This document shows positions 23,117-23,156 of a stretch of 23,156 nt of DNA, one piece after another. Position 1 is the first letter of the stretch; every line of letters begins with the position of its first letter. The notes under the pieces are model-generated. The model was not told the origin of the DNA and did not search any database. It saw nothing but the letters and a program-made list of their open reading frames with translations. The stretch is from contig CAAFJY010000102.1 in assembly GCA_900763355.1 (NCBI GenBank), positions 1-23,156 on the forward strand, given 5' to 3'. A program made the position numbers and the translations under genes. The DNA is from Clostridia bacterium (lineage in GTDB: Bacteria; Bacillota; Clostridia; Oscillospirales; Butyricicoccaceae).

Positions 23117-23156
23117 CCGCCCTCGCCGGGCTTTTTCACCGGGAGCGGGGCATTCC

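Overview
The window reads as chromosomal DNA from a GC-rich, endospore-forming, Gram-positive Clostridia-type bacterium (Bacillota), most like the Oscillospirales/Ruminococcaceae gut lineages. The evidence is a complete tricistronic spore germination receptor, the sporulation genes ylbJ, yqfC and yqfD, several lipoproteins with classical lipoboxes, SLH (S-layer homology) domains, strong AGGAGG-type ribosome binding sites, and coding sequence very rich in G/C at third positions. TGA is used as a normal stop codon throughout. No rRNA, tRNA, CRISPR array or insertion sequence is recognisable.

Layout. (1) 138-3914: a near-consensus sigma-A promoter drives a tightly packed unit of a CapA-like lipoprotein, the tRNA dihydrouridine synthase dusB, an ECF sigma factor and its membrane anti-sigma factor, closed by a TTCG-loop terminator. 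(2) 3986-8518: a gerA-gerC-gerB germinant receptor operon followed closely by dapA. (3) 8568-9055: a stand-alone ridA gene with its own promoter and a strong terminator. (4) 9077-11866: a damaged accessory region. A response regulator gene with its own promoter and a palindrome-rich leader runs out of frame, partway through its DNA-binding domain, into the middle of a GLUG-repeat/SLH surface protein. That surface gene has no 5' end, a frameshift and an in-frame stop. (5) 11980-12957, minus strand: a lipoprotein of unknown function. (6) 13178-14763, minus strand: nagB and a ROK-family sugar kinase, transcribed from a good promoter with an inverted repeat in the leader. (7) 14856-15806, minus strand: ylbJ, divergent from the next unit. 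(8) 15866-23116: yqfC-yqfD-phoH-ybeY-era-yqzL-recO-mutS2, mostly overlapping or closely spaced. This matches the classic Firmicutes order but lacks dgkA and cdd between ybeY and era, and has mutS2 directly after recO.

How the genes work together. Three blocks serve the spore life cycle (ger operon, ylbJ, yqfCD). dapA beside the germination receptor makes the precursor of lysine, diaminopimelate and the spore compound dipicolinate. phoH-ybeY-era-recO-mutS2 is a housekeeping unit for RNA processing, ribosome assembly and DNA repair. A strong sigma-A-like promoter inside yqfD probably uncouples it from the sporulation genes upstream. The parts most worth a second look are the chimeric response regulator/surface-protein locus with its palindromic leader and promoter direct repeats, the intragenic promoter in yqfD, and the small yqzL gene overlapping recO.
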